Below, in pieces: positions 37,512 to 46,868 of a DNA stretch of 64,000 nt; position 1 is the first letter of the stretch, and the number at the start of each line of letters is the position of its first letter. Below the pieces are notes generated by a model. That model was not told the DNA's origin. It saw only the letters and a list, made by a program, of their open reading frames with translations, and did not search any database. This DNA is from DASSUW01 sp963730535. GTDB taxonomy: Bacteria > Actinomycetota > Thermoleophilia > Solirubrobacterales > Solirubrobacteraceae. The translations under genes and the position numbers were made by a program. The stretch lies in NCBI GenBank assembly GCA_963730535.1, contig CAVSRU010000018.1, positions 186,001-250,000 of the forward strand, written 5' to 3'.

Positions 37512-37726
37512 CGCCGGCGAACGTCAAAGGCGGCTGGGTAGGGAGGCGAGGAGACCGGCCGCGAGCGAGGGTGCATAACGTCGACGTCACGACGTTCGCG
37601 CCTCGTGAGGTCGACGAAACGCACGTATAGGTGCACGACGTCGACTTCGCGCGCCCGGGAGCCGTGAGGTCGACGAAATGCACCCTCCGGGCTCCCCCTC
37701 AATGCCGCCGTTGACGTTCGCGGGCG
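37512..37726. repeat. Nested inverted-repeat element in the recQ-purF gap
   Basis: The 335-nt gap 37416-37750 has no gene. An outer inverted repeat of 23 bp with 21 matches (37512-37534, CGCCGGCGAACGTCAAAGG...; 37704-37726) encloses four copies of a motif close to GTGCATnnCGTCGACsTCACG. They lie at 37571-37592 (+), 37601-37624 (-), 37631-37652 (+) and 37661-37683 (-). Plus copies are 60 bp apart and minus copies 59 bp apart, so the inside is two successive inverted pairs. No transposase is near. A REP/BIME-like or non-autonomous element is likely. Confidence 0.75.
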
Positions 37727-37750
37727 CGACGAACCCGCCCAGGGCGCCGA

Positions 37751-39187
37751 CTACGCCCGAGCGAGCGGGAGCGCGTTCTCGAACGCGTCCTTGCGCTGCC
37801 CGGCGCCCGAGCGCTCGAGCGGGTAGTCGCCCGAGAAGCAGGCGTCGCAGTGCGTCGACCGCGAGCCCCGGATCGCCTCGTACACGCCCTCGAGCGACAG
37901 GTACGCCAGCGAGTCGGCGCCCAGCTCGGCAGCCACCTCGGCCTCGGTCCGCCCGTGGGCGATCATCTCCTCGCGGGTCGACATGTCGATCCCGTAGTGA
38001 CAGGGATGCCGGATGGGCGGCGCCGAGATCCGCATGTGGACCTCCGCGGCCCCCGCGTCGCGCAGCATCTGCACGATCTGCCGCGTCGTGTTGCCCCGCA
38101 CGATCGAGTCGTCGACGACCACCAGCCGCTGGCCCGCGACGATGTCGGGTAGCGGGTTGAACTTCATCCGCAGGCCGTGGCGCCGCAGCTCCTGGCCGGG
38201 CTGGATGAACGTCCGCGCCACGTAGCGGTTCTTGACGAAGCCGTCGTCCTGCGGCAGGCCGGACGCCCGCGCGTACCCGCGCGCCGCGGGGTTCCCCGAG
38301 TCCGGCACCGGGATCACGAGGTCAGCGTCGGCCGGCGCCTCGCGCGCGAGGATCTCTCCCATCCGCCCGCGCGCCACCTGCAGCACCTGGCCGCCAAGCC
38401 GCGAGTCGGGCCGCGCGAAGTAGATGTGCTCGAACACGCACAGGGCCGTCCGCTCGCCGACCCTGCCCATCCGGGTGCGCACCCCGTCCCGCGTCAGCGA
38501 CACGATCTCGCCCGGCTGCACGTCGCGCAGGAACTCGGCGCCGATGATGTCGAACGCGCAGGACTCCGACGCCACGCAGTAGTGCTCGCCGATCATCCCC
38601 AGCGACAGCGGCCGCAGCCCGGCCGGATCGCGGAACGCGACGACGCGATCCTTCGTCATCACCACGGTCGAGTACGCGCCCTCGACGCGCCCCATGACGT
38701 CCACCAGCGCGTCCTCCAAGGACTCCGCCGGATGCGTGGACAGGAGCGCGGCGATGACCTCGGAGTCCGACGTCGAGCGGAACGAGACCCCCCGCTCCTT
38801 CAGCTCGCCGTGCAGCTCGACCGCGTTGACCAGGTTCCCGTTGTGGGCGAGCGCGAGCTCCCGCCGATCGGCGCGCCACACGGGCTGGGAGTTCTCCCAC
38901 GAGCTCGCTCCCGTGGTCGAGTACCGCACGTGGGCGACCGCCATGTCGCCCTGCAGCGCGCGCAGGCGCTGCTCGTCGAATACCTGGTTGACCAGCCCCT
39001 GGTCGCGCATGGCCATGATGTGGCCGCGCTGCGAAGTGGCGATCCCCGCCGACTCCTGGCCCCGGTGCTGGAGCGCGTATAGAGCGAAGTAGGCGAGCCG
39101 GGAGACCTCGCGCCCGGGGGCGCAGATCCCAAAGACGCCGCACTCGTCGCGCGGCCCGTCTCGGTAGTCGGAGAGCAGTGAGGACAC
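37751..39187 (-). CDS. purF: Amidophosphoribosyltransferase
   Basis: PurF makes phosphoribosylamine from PRPP and glutamine, the committed step of purine synthesis. With GTG 39187 as start the protein is 478 residues and has a 15-residue propeptide before the nucleophile Cys in DECGVFGI, as in B. subtilis-type PurF. Other motifs are SWENSQPV, SDSEVIAALL, the PRPP loop VVVDDSIVRGNTT and the Fe-S associated C-terminal HCDACFSGDYP. It is divergent from the aminotransferase gene and stands apart from the main pur operon. Confidence 0.96.
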   Translation of the reverse strand: MSSLLSDYRDGPRDECGVFGICAPGREVSRLAYFALYALQHRGQESAGIATSQRGHIMAMRDQGLVNQVFDEQRLRALQGDMAVAHVRYSTTGASSWENSQPVWRADRRELALAHNGNLVNAVELHGELKERGVSFRSTSDSEVIAALLSTHPAESLEDALVDVMGRVEGAYSTVVMTKDRVVAFRDPAGLRPLSLGMIGEHYCVASESCAFDIIGAEFLRDVQPGEIVSLTRDGVRTRMGRVGERTALCVFEHIYFARPDSRLGGQVLQVARGRMGEILAREAPADADLVIPVPDSGNPAARGYARASGLPQDDGFVKNRYVARTFIQPGQELRRHGLRMKFNPLPDIVAGQRLVVVDDSIVRGNTTRQIVQMLRDAGAAEVHMRISAPPIRHPCHYGIDMSTREEMIAHGRTEAEVAAELGADSLAYLSLEGVYEAIRGSRSTHCDACFSGDYPLERSGAGQRKDAFENALPLARA

Positions 39188-39237
39188 AGGGGACGACCGG
39201 GTGGGCAGCGTAGCAACGGCTCCGGCGCAAGCCGGGC

Positions 39238-39259
39238 GGCCGAGATAACCTCCTCGGCC
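39238..39259. promoter_or_regulatory. Dyad between divergent purF and aminotransferase genes
   Basis: GGCCGAG and CTCGGCC are perfect 7-bp arms around an 8-nt spacer ATAACCTC. It lies 50 nt upstream of purF and 21 nt upstream of the aminotransferase start. It may be an operator or an mRNA stem. No strong -10 is visible elsewhere in the gap. Confidence 0.4.
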
Positions 39260-39280
39260 AAGCGTCATCAGGAGAGATAC

Positions 39281-40666
39281 ATGGCTGTCAACGTCCCCGT
39301 CCAGATCGATCGGGCCCGCATCCGGGAGCTCATCGAGCGCGAGGAGAAGGCGCTCAACGAGCGCACACGCAAGTCCGAGCAGATGTACAAGCGCGCCCAG
39401 GACGTGCTGACGGGCGGCGTCGCCTCGTCCTACCAGCTGCGCGACCCGTGGCCGATCTACCTCGAGCGCGGCAGGGGCCCGAAGGTGTGGGACGTCGACG
39501 GCAACGAGATGTACGACTTCCACAACGGGTTCGGCTCGATGGTCCAGGGCCATGCGCACCCGGCGATCGGCAAGGCGATCCGCGAGCGCTACGACGAGGG
39601 CACCCACTTCGCGGCGCCGACCGAGGACGCCATCGTCGTCGGCGAGGAGCTCAAGCGCCGTTGGGGCCTGCCGCGCTGGCGCTACACGAACTCGGGCTCA
39701 GAGTCCACGATGGACGCCATCCGCATCGCCCGCGCGCGCAGCGGCCGCGACACGGTGATGAAGATCTTCGGCTCCTACCACGGCCACCACGACACCGTGA
39801 TGGTCTCGATCGGGGTCGAGTACGACGCCATCGGCGACCGCGACAACCTCGCCTCGCTCCCGTACGGCGCCGGCATCCCCCAGGCCACGGTCGACATGAC
39901 CATCGCCGTGCCGTTCAACGACGCGCCCGCGATGGAGCGCCGGATCGAGCGCCTCACCGAGGAGGGACGCAAGCCCGCCTGCGTGATCATGGAGCCGGCG
40001 ATGATGAACCTGGGGGTCGTGCTCCCCCAGCCCGGCTACCTCGAGGCCGTGCGGGAGATCACCCGGCGCCACGGCATCATCCTGATCTTCGACGAGGTCA
40101 AGACCGGCCTCGCGATCGCCGCCGGCGGCGCGACCGAGCGCTTCGGCGTCGTCCCCGACATGGTCACCCTCGCCAAGGCGCTCGGCGGCGGCGTGCCCAC
40201 GGGCGCGATCGGCGCCACCGAGGAGGTCATGGAGGTCGTCGAGGACGGCTCGGTCTTCCAGGTGGGCACCTACAACGGGAACCCGCTCGGCATGGCCGCG
40301 ACGCGCGCGAACCTGCTCGAGGTCTTGACCCCCGATGCGTACACGCACCTCGATCGGCTCAACGAGCGCATCCTCGCCGGGTGCCAGGCCGTGATCGCCA
40401 AGTACAACCTCCCGGGCTACTCGGTCGGCGTCGGCTCCAAGGGTTGCGTGACCTTCTCGCCCGTCGAGGTCGTCGACTACGAGACGTTCAAGGCCAACCA
40501 GGACGCCGACATGGCCGAGCTGGCGTGGCTGTTCAACATGAACCGCGGCATCTTCATGACGCCCGGGCGCGAGGAGGAGTGGACCCTCTCCGTCACGCAC
40601 GACGACGCGTCGGTCGACACGTACGTGCAGGTGTTCGACGCGATGGCCGACGAGCTCATGCGGTAG
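39281..40666 (+). CDS. Class III (HemL-like) PLP-dependent aminotransferase
   Basis: The 461-residue protein belongs to the glutamate-1-semialdehyde-aminomutase-like branch of class III aminotransferases: DVDGNEMYDFHNGFGSMVQG, YTNSGSESTMDAIRIARARS, FGSYHGHHD, ILIFDEVKTGLAIAAGG (PLP Asp) and TLAKALGGGVPTGAIG (Schiff-base Lys). It carries an extra charged N-terminal helix of about 30 residues. It is probably not the heme-pathway HemL because no tetrapyrrole genes are near; the natural amino donor is unknown. AGGAGAG precedes the ATG by 6 nt. Confidence 0.88.
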   Translation: MAVNVPVQIDRARIRELIEREEKALNERTRKSEQMYKRAQDVLTGGVASSYQLRDPWPIYLERGRGPKVWDVDGNEMYDFHNGFGSMVQGHAHPAIGKAIRERYDEGTHFAAPTEDAIVVGEELKRRWGLPRWRYTNSGSESTMDAIRIARARSGRDTVMKIFGSYHGHHDTVMVSIGVEYDAIGDRDNLASLPYGAGIPQATVDMTIAVPFNDAPAMERRIERLTEEGRKPACVIMEPAMMNLGVVLPQPGYLEAVREITRRHGIILIFDEVKTGLAIAAGGATERFGVVPDMVTLAKALGGGVPTGAIGATEEVMEVVEDGSVFQVGTYNGNPLGMAATRANLLEVLTPDAYTHLDRLNERILAGCQAVIAKYNLPGYSVGVGSKGCVTFSPVEVVDYETFKANQDADMAELAWLFNMNRGIFMTPGREEEWTLSVTHDDASVDTYVQVFDAMADELMR

Positions 40667-41843
40667 CGGTAGCGCGCTCGGTGGCGCGCGCCTCCGTGGC
40701 GCGCGCCGCCAGCTCGCGCGCGGCGATCTGGTGGACGTCGCGCACGACCCCGATCGGGATCAGCGATCGGGTCTCGTTCGCGACACGGCCGTCGCCGGCG
40801 CGCAGCACGATCCGGATGTCGTCGTTGACCGACTTGGCGGCCATCGCGATCGAGATGTTCTCGAGGTCGTCGTCGGTGACCGCGGCGATCGCGACCGCCC
40901 GCTGCAGCGAGAGCCGCCGCAGCAGCGACGGATCGGCACCGCGACCGATCACCACGGGCAGCCCGAGCTCGCGTGCGAGGCCGACGTTCTCGCCCTCCTC
41001 CCGGTCGTCGATCGCGACCACGCCGACCCCGATGTCCCGCAAAAGCAGGCACAGCCGCAGGCCGACCTGGCCCAGCCCGGCGACCACGACGTGGTCGCGA
41101 CGCGGCACCGCGCGGCGGCCGAAGAGGCCCGTCAGCCGGCGGTCGATCAGCCGGTTGACGAGGCCGGCCGTGAACGACGCCTCGAACACGAGCGCGGCGA
41201 GCATGGAGACCGTGAGGAACGCCTTCAGGCCCTTCGGCCCGTCCGCCACCTCGTCGTTGGGATCGACGGTGACGAGGGTCTTCGCCGAGCCGTATGCCGC
41301 GTCGATCACCCCCTGGCCGAGCGCCGCCATCGACGCGATGGTCTCGAGCACGAGGATGATCACGAGCCCCAGCGCTCCCCACAGCAGCAGCGCCGCGCTC
41401 TTGTCGTAGGGGGTCAGGATCGCCCGCGCGAGCGCCGCCAGCCGCCGCCGCTTCGGCACGTGGACCGGGTCGCCCTCGTGGACCTCCTCGAGGTCGTCGC
41501 CGAGGCACGGGCCTGCGAGCGACGGTGCGACGATGTCGGCCATCGAGGTCACGTCGACGTGGTCGATCGCGTCCTTGACCTGCGCCGCGATCGTGGGATC
41601 GAAGATCGTGAGGAGCATCGGCAGCTCGGCGTCCATGGAGCGGACCATGAGCGCCATCCGCAGCGCCACCGTGTCGTCGCGCGAGACGATCACCACGCGG
41701 TCGATGCCGTCGACCTCGAGCGCGTGGTGCATCTCGCGCTCGCCGGGCGACTTGAGCCGGTAGACGTCGCACCCCTCCTCGTCGAGCGCCCTGCGGACCT
41801 CCTCCGCCAGATCGCCCTCGCCGATGAGGACGACGTGGCTCAC
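40656..41843 (-). CDS. RCK/TrkA-N domain membrane protein (ion-channel-like)
   Basis: The 395-residue protein has an N-terminal NAD-binding TrkA-N domain (VVLIGEGDLAEEVRRAL), two to three hydrophobic segments in the middle (LLLWGALGLVIILVLETIAS, FLTVSMLAALVFEASFTAGL), and a second TrkA-N domain (HVVVAGLGQVGLRLCLLL, VVAIDDREEG). This is the layout of Kef/Castor-like potassium-channel proteins, but no TVGYG filter is seen, so ion selectivity is unknown. Its GTG overlaps the purL TGA (GTGA), making it the last gene of the pur operon. It overlaps the convergent aminotransferase gene by 11 nt. Confidence 0.82.
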   Translation of the reverse strand: MSHVVLIGEGDLAEEVRRALDEEGCDVYRLKSPGEREMHHALEVDGIDRVVIVSRDDTVALRMALMVRSMDAELPMLLTIFDPTIAAQVKDAIDHVDVTSMADIVAPSLAGPCLGDDLEEVHEGDPVHVPKRRRLAALARAILTPYDKSAALLLWGALGLVIILVLETIASMAALGQGVIDAAYGSAKTLVTVDPNDEVADGPKGLKAFLTVSMLAALVFEASFTAGLVNRLIDRRLTGLFGRRAVPRRDHVVVAGLGQVGLRLCLLLRDIGVGVVAIDDREEGENVGLARELGLPVVIGRGADPSLLRRLSLQRAVAIAAVTDDDLENISIAMAAKSVNDDIRIVLRAGDGRVANETRSLIPIGVVRDVHQIAARELAARATEARATERATATA

Positions 41844-43990
41844 AGCAGGGCGGCCAGGCCGTCGCGGTGGACTTGGGTGAGCTCCTCGACGTCGATCTCG
41901 AGCGCGGTGGGTGGGCCTCCGATTACGAGCGTGTCGCCGCCGACCTCGCCGAGCTCGACCGCGGCCCCGCCGAAGCGCGCGAGCGCCTCGCGGGGCCCGG
42001 AGACGACGAAGGCCCCGGGTCCCTCGGCGAACAGGTCGCCGTCGTAGTCCACCCGCGCGCCGACGCCGCCCGCGATGCAGCACTCCGCCAGCGCGACCGC
42101 CACGCCGCCCTCGGCGACGTCGTGCGCCGACCGCAGGGCGCCGGAGCGCACTCCCTGGCGCACGGCGGCATGCAACGCCTTGATCTCGCCCAGGTCGGCG
42201 GCCGGGAGCGCGCCTTCGAGCGACTCGCCGCGCAGCTTGGCAAGCTCGGAGCCGACCTCGGACGGCTGCCACGACGCGCGCAGGAGCGCCACGACATCGC
42301 CCTCGACCGAGAAGCCCAGCCGCCCGGAGCGCGCCGGATCGGGCAGCTCTCCCACCATGCCGACCACGGGGGTCGGGTAGATCGGGCCCTCGCCGCCCTC
42401 GTTGTAGAGCGAGACGTTGCCGCCCACCACCGGGACCCCGAGCGCCCGGCAGGCGTCGCCGAGGCCGGACACGGCGCGCGTCAGCTGCCACGCGATGTGG
42501 GGCTTCTCCGGGTTGCCGAAGTTGAGGCAGTTGGTGAGGCCGAGCGGCTCGGCGCCGACGCACGCGAGGTTGGCCGAGCACTCGAGCACCGCTTCGACCG
42601 CGCCACGGTAGGGATCGACCGCCACGCGCCGGCCGTTGCCGTCGATCGAGACCGCGATGGCGCCGCCGGACTCGAGCACGAGCACCGCCGCGTCGGCCTG
42701 CTCGGGGCGGCGGACGGTGCGCGAGCCGACGACGCAGTCGTACTGCTCGAACGCCCAGCGCCGCGAGGCGAGGTTGGCGCTGCCCAGGAGCGCGAGCAGC
42801 GTGCCGCCCGCGTCGAGCGAGCCGTTGAGGACCGGCTCCGGCGCCGGATAGACCGGCACGGTCGCCTCGAGCGGCTCGAGGTCGTAGGCCGGGCACTCGT
42901 CGACCAGCGCGGTGACCGGCAGGTCGCCGACGACCTGACCGCCGTCGAGCACCCGCAGGCGCCCGCTGTCCGTGACCTCGCCGATCGCGGTGGCGTTCAC
43001 CTCCCAGCGGCGGCAGACGGCCAGCACGTCGTCCACCCGCGCGGGCTCGACCACGCACAGCATCCGCTCCTGCGACTCGGAGATCATGATCTCGAACGGC
43101 TCCATGTCGGCCTCGCGCAGCAGCACGCGGCGCACGTCGAGGTCGATGCCGACGCCGCCCTTGGCCGCCATCTCGGACGCCGAGGAGGTCAGGCCCGCGG
43201 CGCCGAGGTCCTGGAGCGCGACCAGCAGCTCGCGGTCGAGCAGCTCGAGCGAGCACTCGAGCAGGCGGCTCTCCTCGAACGGGTCGCCGATCTGGACGGT
43301 CGGGCGCTTGGCGGCGTCCTCGTCGCCCAGCTCGGCGGAGGCGAGCACGGACGCGCCGCCGATCCCGTCCCGCCCGGTACGGGCTCCGAACAGCACCACC
43401 ACGTTGCCGATCCCCGCGGCCGCTGACCGGATCAGCTTGTCGGTCTCGATCAGGCCGACGCACATCGCGTTGATGAGGCAGTTCTGCTCGTACGGCGCCT
43501 CGAAGTAGATCTCCCCGCCGACGGTCGCCACGCCGATCGAGTTGCCGTAGTGCCCGATGCCCGCCACCGCATGCTCGAGCAGGTAGCGGGAGCGGGGCGA
43601 GCCGGCCGGCTCGCCGAAGCGCAGCGAGTCGAGGATCGCGATCGGCCGCGCGCCGATCGCGAACACGTCGCGCAGGATGCCGCCCACCCCCGTCGCCGCC
43701 CCCTGGAACGGCTCGACCGCGCTGGGGTGGTTGTGCGACTCGACCTTGAACGCGCACGCCAGCCCGTCGCCCAGGGAGACCGCGCCGGCGTTCTCGCCCG
43801 GGCCGAGCACGAGCCGCGGACCCTCGGTGGGCAGCGACTTGAGCAGCCGCCGCGAGTGCTTGTAGCCGCAGTGCTCGGACCACATGAGGCTGAAGACCGC
43901 GAGCTCGACCTCGTTCGGCTCGCGCCCCAGCTTCTCGACGATCAGCTCGTACTCGCCGTCGGTGAGCCCGAGCTCACGGTGCCGGCTCAC
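41840..43990 (-). CDS. purL: Phosphoribosylformylglycinamidine synthase subunit PurL
   Basis: The 716-residue protein is the small-type PurL catalytic subunit, which works with PurQ and PurS to convert FGAR to FGAM using ATP and glutamine-derived ammonia. Motifs are FSLMWSEHCGYKHSRRLLK, CAFKVESHNHPSAVEPFQGA, ALQDLGAAGLTSSASEMAAK, GTKPxx-less GPIYPTPVVGMVG and SAHDVAEGGVAVALAE. No glutaminase domain is fused. The GTG start overlaps the purQ TGA by 4 nt. Confidence 0.97.
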   Translation of the reverse strand: MSRHRELGLTDGEYELIVEKLGREPNEVELAVFSLMWSEHCGYKHSRRLLKSLPTEGPRLVLGPGENAGAVSLGDGLACAFKVESHNHPSAVEPFQGAATGVGGILRDVFAIGARPIAILDSLRFGEPAGSPRSRYLLEHAVAGIGHYGNSIGVATVGGEIYFEAPYEQNCLINAMCVGLIETDKLIRSAAAGIGNVVVLFGARTGRDGIGGASVLASAELGDEDAAKRPTVQIGDPFEESRLLECSLELLDRELLVALQDLGAAGLTSSASEMAAKGGVGIDLDVRRVLLREADMEPFEIMISESQERMLCVVEPARVDDVLAVCRRWEVNATAIGEVTDSGRLRVLDGGQVVGDLPVTALVDECPAYDLEPLEATVPVYPAPEPVLNGSLDAGGTLLALLGSANLASRRWAFEQYDCVVGSRTVRRPEQADAAVLVLESGGAIAVSIDGNGRRVAVDPYRGAVEAVLECSANLACVGAEPLGLTNCLNFGNPEKPHIAWQLTRAVSGLGDACRALGVPVVGGNVSLYNEGGEGPIYPTPVVGMVGELPDPARSGRLGFSVEGDVVALLRASWQPSEVGSELAKLRGESLEGALPAADLGEIKALHAAVRQGVRSGALRSAHDVAEGGVAVALAECCIAGGVGARVDYDGDLFAEGPGAFVVSGPREALARFGGAAVELGEVGGDTLVIGGPPTALEIDVEELTQVHRDGLAALL

Positions 43991-44619
43991 ACCGGCGCCC
44001 CGATCAGGGCGAGGCCGTCGACCGAGCCGGTGAGGATGTCGACCGCGTGCTCCGGGTGCGGCATCAGGCCGAGCACGTTGCCCTCCGCGTTGCAGACGCC
44101 GGCGATGTCGTCCATCGAGCCGTTGAAGTTGTGGCCGGGCGCGTAGCGGAGCACGACCTGATCGCCGAGGTCGTCGGGCGCCCAGTAGCGGCCGGTCGTG
44201 TGCTTGGCTGGGATCGAGAGCCGCTGGCCGACCTCGCAGCCGCGCGTCCACGGGATCGAGGCGTTGACGACCTCGACGTCGACCTGCCGGCAGGTGAAGC
44301 GCAGCGACGTGTTGGGGAGCAGGGCACCGGGCAGCAGGCCGGCCTCGCACAGCACCTGGAAGCCGTTGCAGATGCCGAGCACCAGCCCGCCGTCACGGGC
44401 GAAGCGGGCGACCTCGCCCATGACCGGCGAGAAGCGGGCGATCGCCCCAACGCGCAGGTAGTCGCCGTAGGAGAACCCGCCGGGGACGATCACCGCGTCG
44501 GACCCGTGCAGGTCGGCGTCGCCGTGCCAGAGGAGCTCCGCCTCCCCGACCCGCCGCGCGGCGGCGAGCGCGTCGCGCTCGTCGCACGACCCCGGGAACT
44601 GCACGACGCCGAACCTCAC
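43987..44619 (-). CDS. purQ: Phosphoribosylformylglycinamidine synthase subunit PurQ
   Basis: This is the 210-residue class I glutamine amidotransferase subunit of the FGAM synthase complex. The nucleophile Cys is in LVLGICNGFQVL, and the His-Glu pair in GLMPHPEHAVD. The N-terminus MRFGVVQFPGSCDERD is typical. GTG start at 44619, 3 nt after the purS stop. Confidence 0.97.
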   Translation of the reverse strand: MRFGVVQFPGSCDERDALAAARRVGEAELLWHGDADLHGSDAVIVPGGFSYGDYLRVGAIARFSPVMGEVARFARDGGLVLGICNGFQVLCEAGLLPGALLPNTSLRFTCRQVDVEVVNASIPWTRGCEVGQRLSIPAKHTTGRYWAPDDLGDQVVLRYAPGHNFNGSMDDIAGVCNAEGNVLGLMPHPEHAVDILTGSVDGLALIGAPV

Positions 44620-44622
44620 TGG

Positions 44623-44892
44623 TTACCCCTGCAGGGCATCCGGCCCTGCGTCCTGAGACGAACGATCGGCTTCCGGCCGCTCGATTTGGAAGTCCTCGAT
44701 CAAGGGATTCGCCAGCAGCCGCTCGCACATCTCCGGCACCCGCGAGGGATCGTCGACGTCGAGCTCGACGAGCCGGCCGACGTGCACGTTGGCCACGCCG
44801 TCGAAGCCGAGCGCCGGCAGCGCGCGCTCGACCGCCTGGCCCTGCGGGTCGAGGATCCCGGCCTTGGGCCGGATCAGCACCCGCACCCTCAC
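44623..44892 (-). CDS. purS: Phosphoribosylformylglycinamidine synthase subunit PurS
   Basis: PurS is the 89-residue bridging subunit that joins PurL and PurQ. The N-terminus VRVRVLIRPKAGILDPQGQA and the segment VANVHVGRLVELDV match the family. The last 17 residues are a hydrophilic extension rich in Asp, Ser and Gln. The GTG start overlaps the purC stop (GTGA). Confidence 0.95.
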   Translation of the reverse strand: MRVRVLIRPKAGILDPQGQAVERALPALGFDGVANVHVGRLVELDVDDPSRVPEMCERLLANPLIEDFQIERPEADRSSQDAGPDALQG

Positions 44893-45752
44893 ACGCGATC
44901 CAGCCAGGCCGAGAACGGCTCGCCGGCCAGCTGCTCGTACGCGGCCACGTAGCGCTCGCGGGTGGCCGCCACGACCTCGTCGGGGATCGCCGGGGCGGGC
45001 GGGGCCTTGTCCCACCCGGTGCCGGATGCCCAGTCGCGCACGTACTGCTTGTCGAAGCTCGGCTGCCCCCGCCCGACCTCGTAGCGGTCGGCGGGCCAGA
45101 AGCGTGACGAGTCCGGCGTGCAGACCTCGTCGCCGAGGGTCAGCACACCGTCGGCGTCCAGCCCGAACTCGAACTTCGTGTCGGCCAGGATGATCCCGCG
45201 CTCGCGCGCGTAGGCGGCGATCCGGCCGTAGACCTCGAGCGAGACGTCGCGCAGCTGCTCGCCCAGCTCCCGCGAGCCGGCGAGCTCCGCCGCCTGCTCG
45301 AAGTCGATCGCCTCGTCGTGGCCCTCCTCGGCCTTCGTCGACGGCGTGAAGATCGGCTCGGGGAGCTGCTCGGACTCCCGCAGGCCCTCGGGCAGCTCGA
45401 TGCCGGACACGCGGCCGGTCGCCTGGTAGTCCTTCCAGCCCGAGCCGGAGAGGTACCCGCGGACGACGCACTCGACCGGCAGCATCTGGAGCCGCTTGAC
45501 GCGCAGCCCGCGCCCGCGGAACTCGTCGGGCACGCCCTCGGTGGTCGAGATGAGGTGGTTCGGGACGACTTGCTTCGTGAGGTCGAACCACAGGACGGAC
45601 AGGCCCGTCAGCACCTTCCCCTTGTCGGGGATCGCGGTCGGGTGCACGACGTCGTAGGTCGAGATGCGGTCGGAGGCCACCATCAGCAGGTCGTCGCCGA
45701 GCTCGTAGAGCTCGCGGACCTTGCCGGAGGCCAGCAGGGATAGCGCGGTCAC
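44889..45752 (-). CDS. purC: SAICAR synthetase
   Basis: PurC joins CAIR and aspartate with ATP to form SAICAR. The 287-residue product has SGKVRELYEL, SDRISTYDVVHPTAIPDKG (ATP loop), ECVVRGYLSGSGWKDYQ, FTPSTKAEEGHDEAI, LADTKFEFGLD and DEVCTPDSSRFWPAD. Translation starts at 45752, 15 nt after the M24 peptidase gene. Confidence 0.97.
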   Translation of the reverse strand: MTALSLLASGKVRELYELGDDLLMVASDRISTYDVVHPTAIPDKGKVLTGLSVLWFDLTKQVVPNHLISTTEGVPDEFRGRGLRVKRLQMLPVECVVRGYLSGSGWKDYQATGRVSGIELPEGLRESEQLPEPIFTPSTKAEEGHDEAIDFEQAAELAGSRELGEQLRDVSLEVYGRIAAYARERGIILADTKFEFGLDADGVLTLGDEVCTPDSSRFWPADRYEVGRGQPSFDKQYVRDWASGTGWDKAPPAPAIPDEVVAATRERYVAAYEQLAGEPFSAWLDRV

Positions 45753-45767
45753 CGGCCTGAGGTTACG

Positions 45768-46868
45768 TCACAGGTCGTACGGGAAATCCGTCAGCAGCTC
45801 GGCGCCGTCCTCGCCGACGAGCACGAGGTCCTCGAGCCTGACGCCGCCGAAGGCCTTGCGGTAGATCCCGGGCTCGAGCGTGATCACGTCGCCGGCCACC
45901 AGCGTGTCGGGAGTGCGGCCGAGGTTCGGGCGCTCGTGCACCTCGAGGCCGACCCCGTGGCCGAGCCCGTGGTAGTAGCCCTCGTCGAGCGTCTTCCCCG
46001 CGGGCTTGGTGCGCTGGGTCGGGTGGCCGGCCGCCTCGAACGGCTCGCAGGAGGCGACGTAGATCTCCCGGCAGTCGGCGCCCGCGCGCACGAGCGCGAA
46101 CGAGCGGTCGAGCGCGTCGCGGGTGAGCCGCCAGTACTCGGCCAGCTCCTCGGTCGGCTCGCCGCCGCCCGCCACGAACGTGCGGGTCATGTCGGACCAG
46201 CAGCGGGAGCTGCGGTCGCGCGGCCAGATGTCGACGATCACCGACTCGCCCTCGCCGATCGGGCCGTGCCCGGGCTCGTGGCCGACGGCGCCCTGTGGCC
46301 CGTGCGACACGATCACGTCGTCCGCGAGGTCGCAGCCGCGCGCGTCGCACAGGACCTGCATCTCCTTGCGCACGGCCTCGCTGGTGAGCCCGTTCGGCAG
46401 CTCGCGGATCATGCGCGCGGCGACCCCCATGGCGGCATCGGCGGCGGCCTGGGCGCGCCGGATGCCTTCGAGCTGGGCCGGCGTCTTGACCCGCCGGCGC
46501 GCGACGAACGCCTCCTGGTCGACGTCGAGCTCGACGCCCGCCGCCCGCAGGTGGTCCGCCACCCCCAGGGGGAATTCGATCGGCACCGTCGCCCGGCCGA
46601 CGCCGAGCCGCTCGCAGGCGCGCACGCACAGCTCGAGCTCGGCGGCCTCCCGGGAGATGCCGCTGGTCACGAGCTCGTCCCAGCCGAGCTCGGCGAGGTC
46701 GAGCACCTCGATGCCCATCGCAGTCACCTTGTCGGCGTCGAGGATGCTGACCGTGGCCGCTCGCCGCTCGCCGTTCTCGACGTAGAGGAACGGGTCGACG
46801 ATCCCCGCCGGGATCGCGTGGAAGAGGTCGGCGGAGAGCTCGGGCGCCCCATAGAGCATCAGGGTCAT
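45768..46868 (-). CDS. Xaa-Pro aminopeptidase-like M24 peptidase
   Basis: The 366-residue protein has a creatinase-like N-terminal domain and a C-terminal pita-bread domain. Dinuclear-metal ligands are visible in VIVDIWPRDRSSRCWSDMTR (Asp, Asp), YYHGLGHGVGLEVHE (His), DVITLEPGIY (Glu) and VRLEDLVLV (Glu). It should cleave N-terminal residues before proline. It is embedded between purB and purC, overlapping purB by ATGA, so it is expressed with purine genes although it has no step in that pathway. Confidence 0.92.
   Translation of the reverse strand: MTLMLYGAPELSADLFHAIPAGIVDPFLYVENGERRAATVSILDADKVTAMGIEVLDLAELGWDELVTSGISREAAELELCVRACERLGVGRATVPIEFPLGVADHLRAAGVELDVDQEAFVARRRVKTPAQLEGIRRAQAAADAAMGVAARMIRELPNGLTSEAVRKEMQVLCDARGCDLADDVIVSHGPQGAVGHEPGHGPIGEGESVIVDIWPRDRSSRCWSDMTRTFVAGGGEPTEELAEYWRLTRDALDRSFALVRAGADCREIYVASCEPFEAAGHPTQRTKPAGKTLDEGYYHGLGHGVGLEVHERPNLGRTPDTLVAGDVITLEPGIYRKAFGGVRLEDLVLVGEDGAELLTDFPYDL

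Noticed and set aside
37474..38160. ORFs across the recQ-purF gap that both encode PPLTFAG-like peptides
   Set aside because: They arise because the outer inverted repeat is read on both strands; no start signals or coding bias support real genes.
39281..40666. Aminotransferase as heme-pathway HemL
   Set aside because: No tetrapyrrole genes nearby and a long extra N-terminal helix; only family-level assignment is supported.
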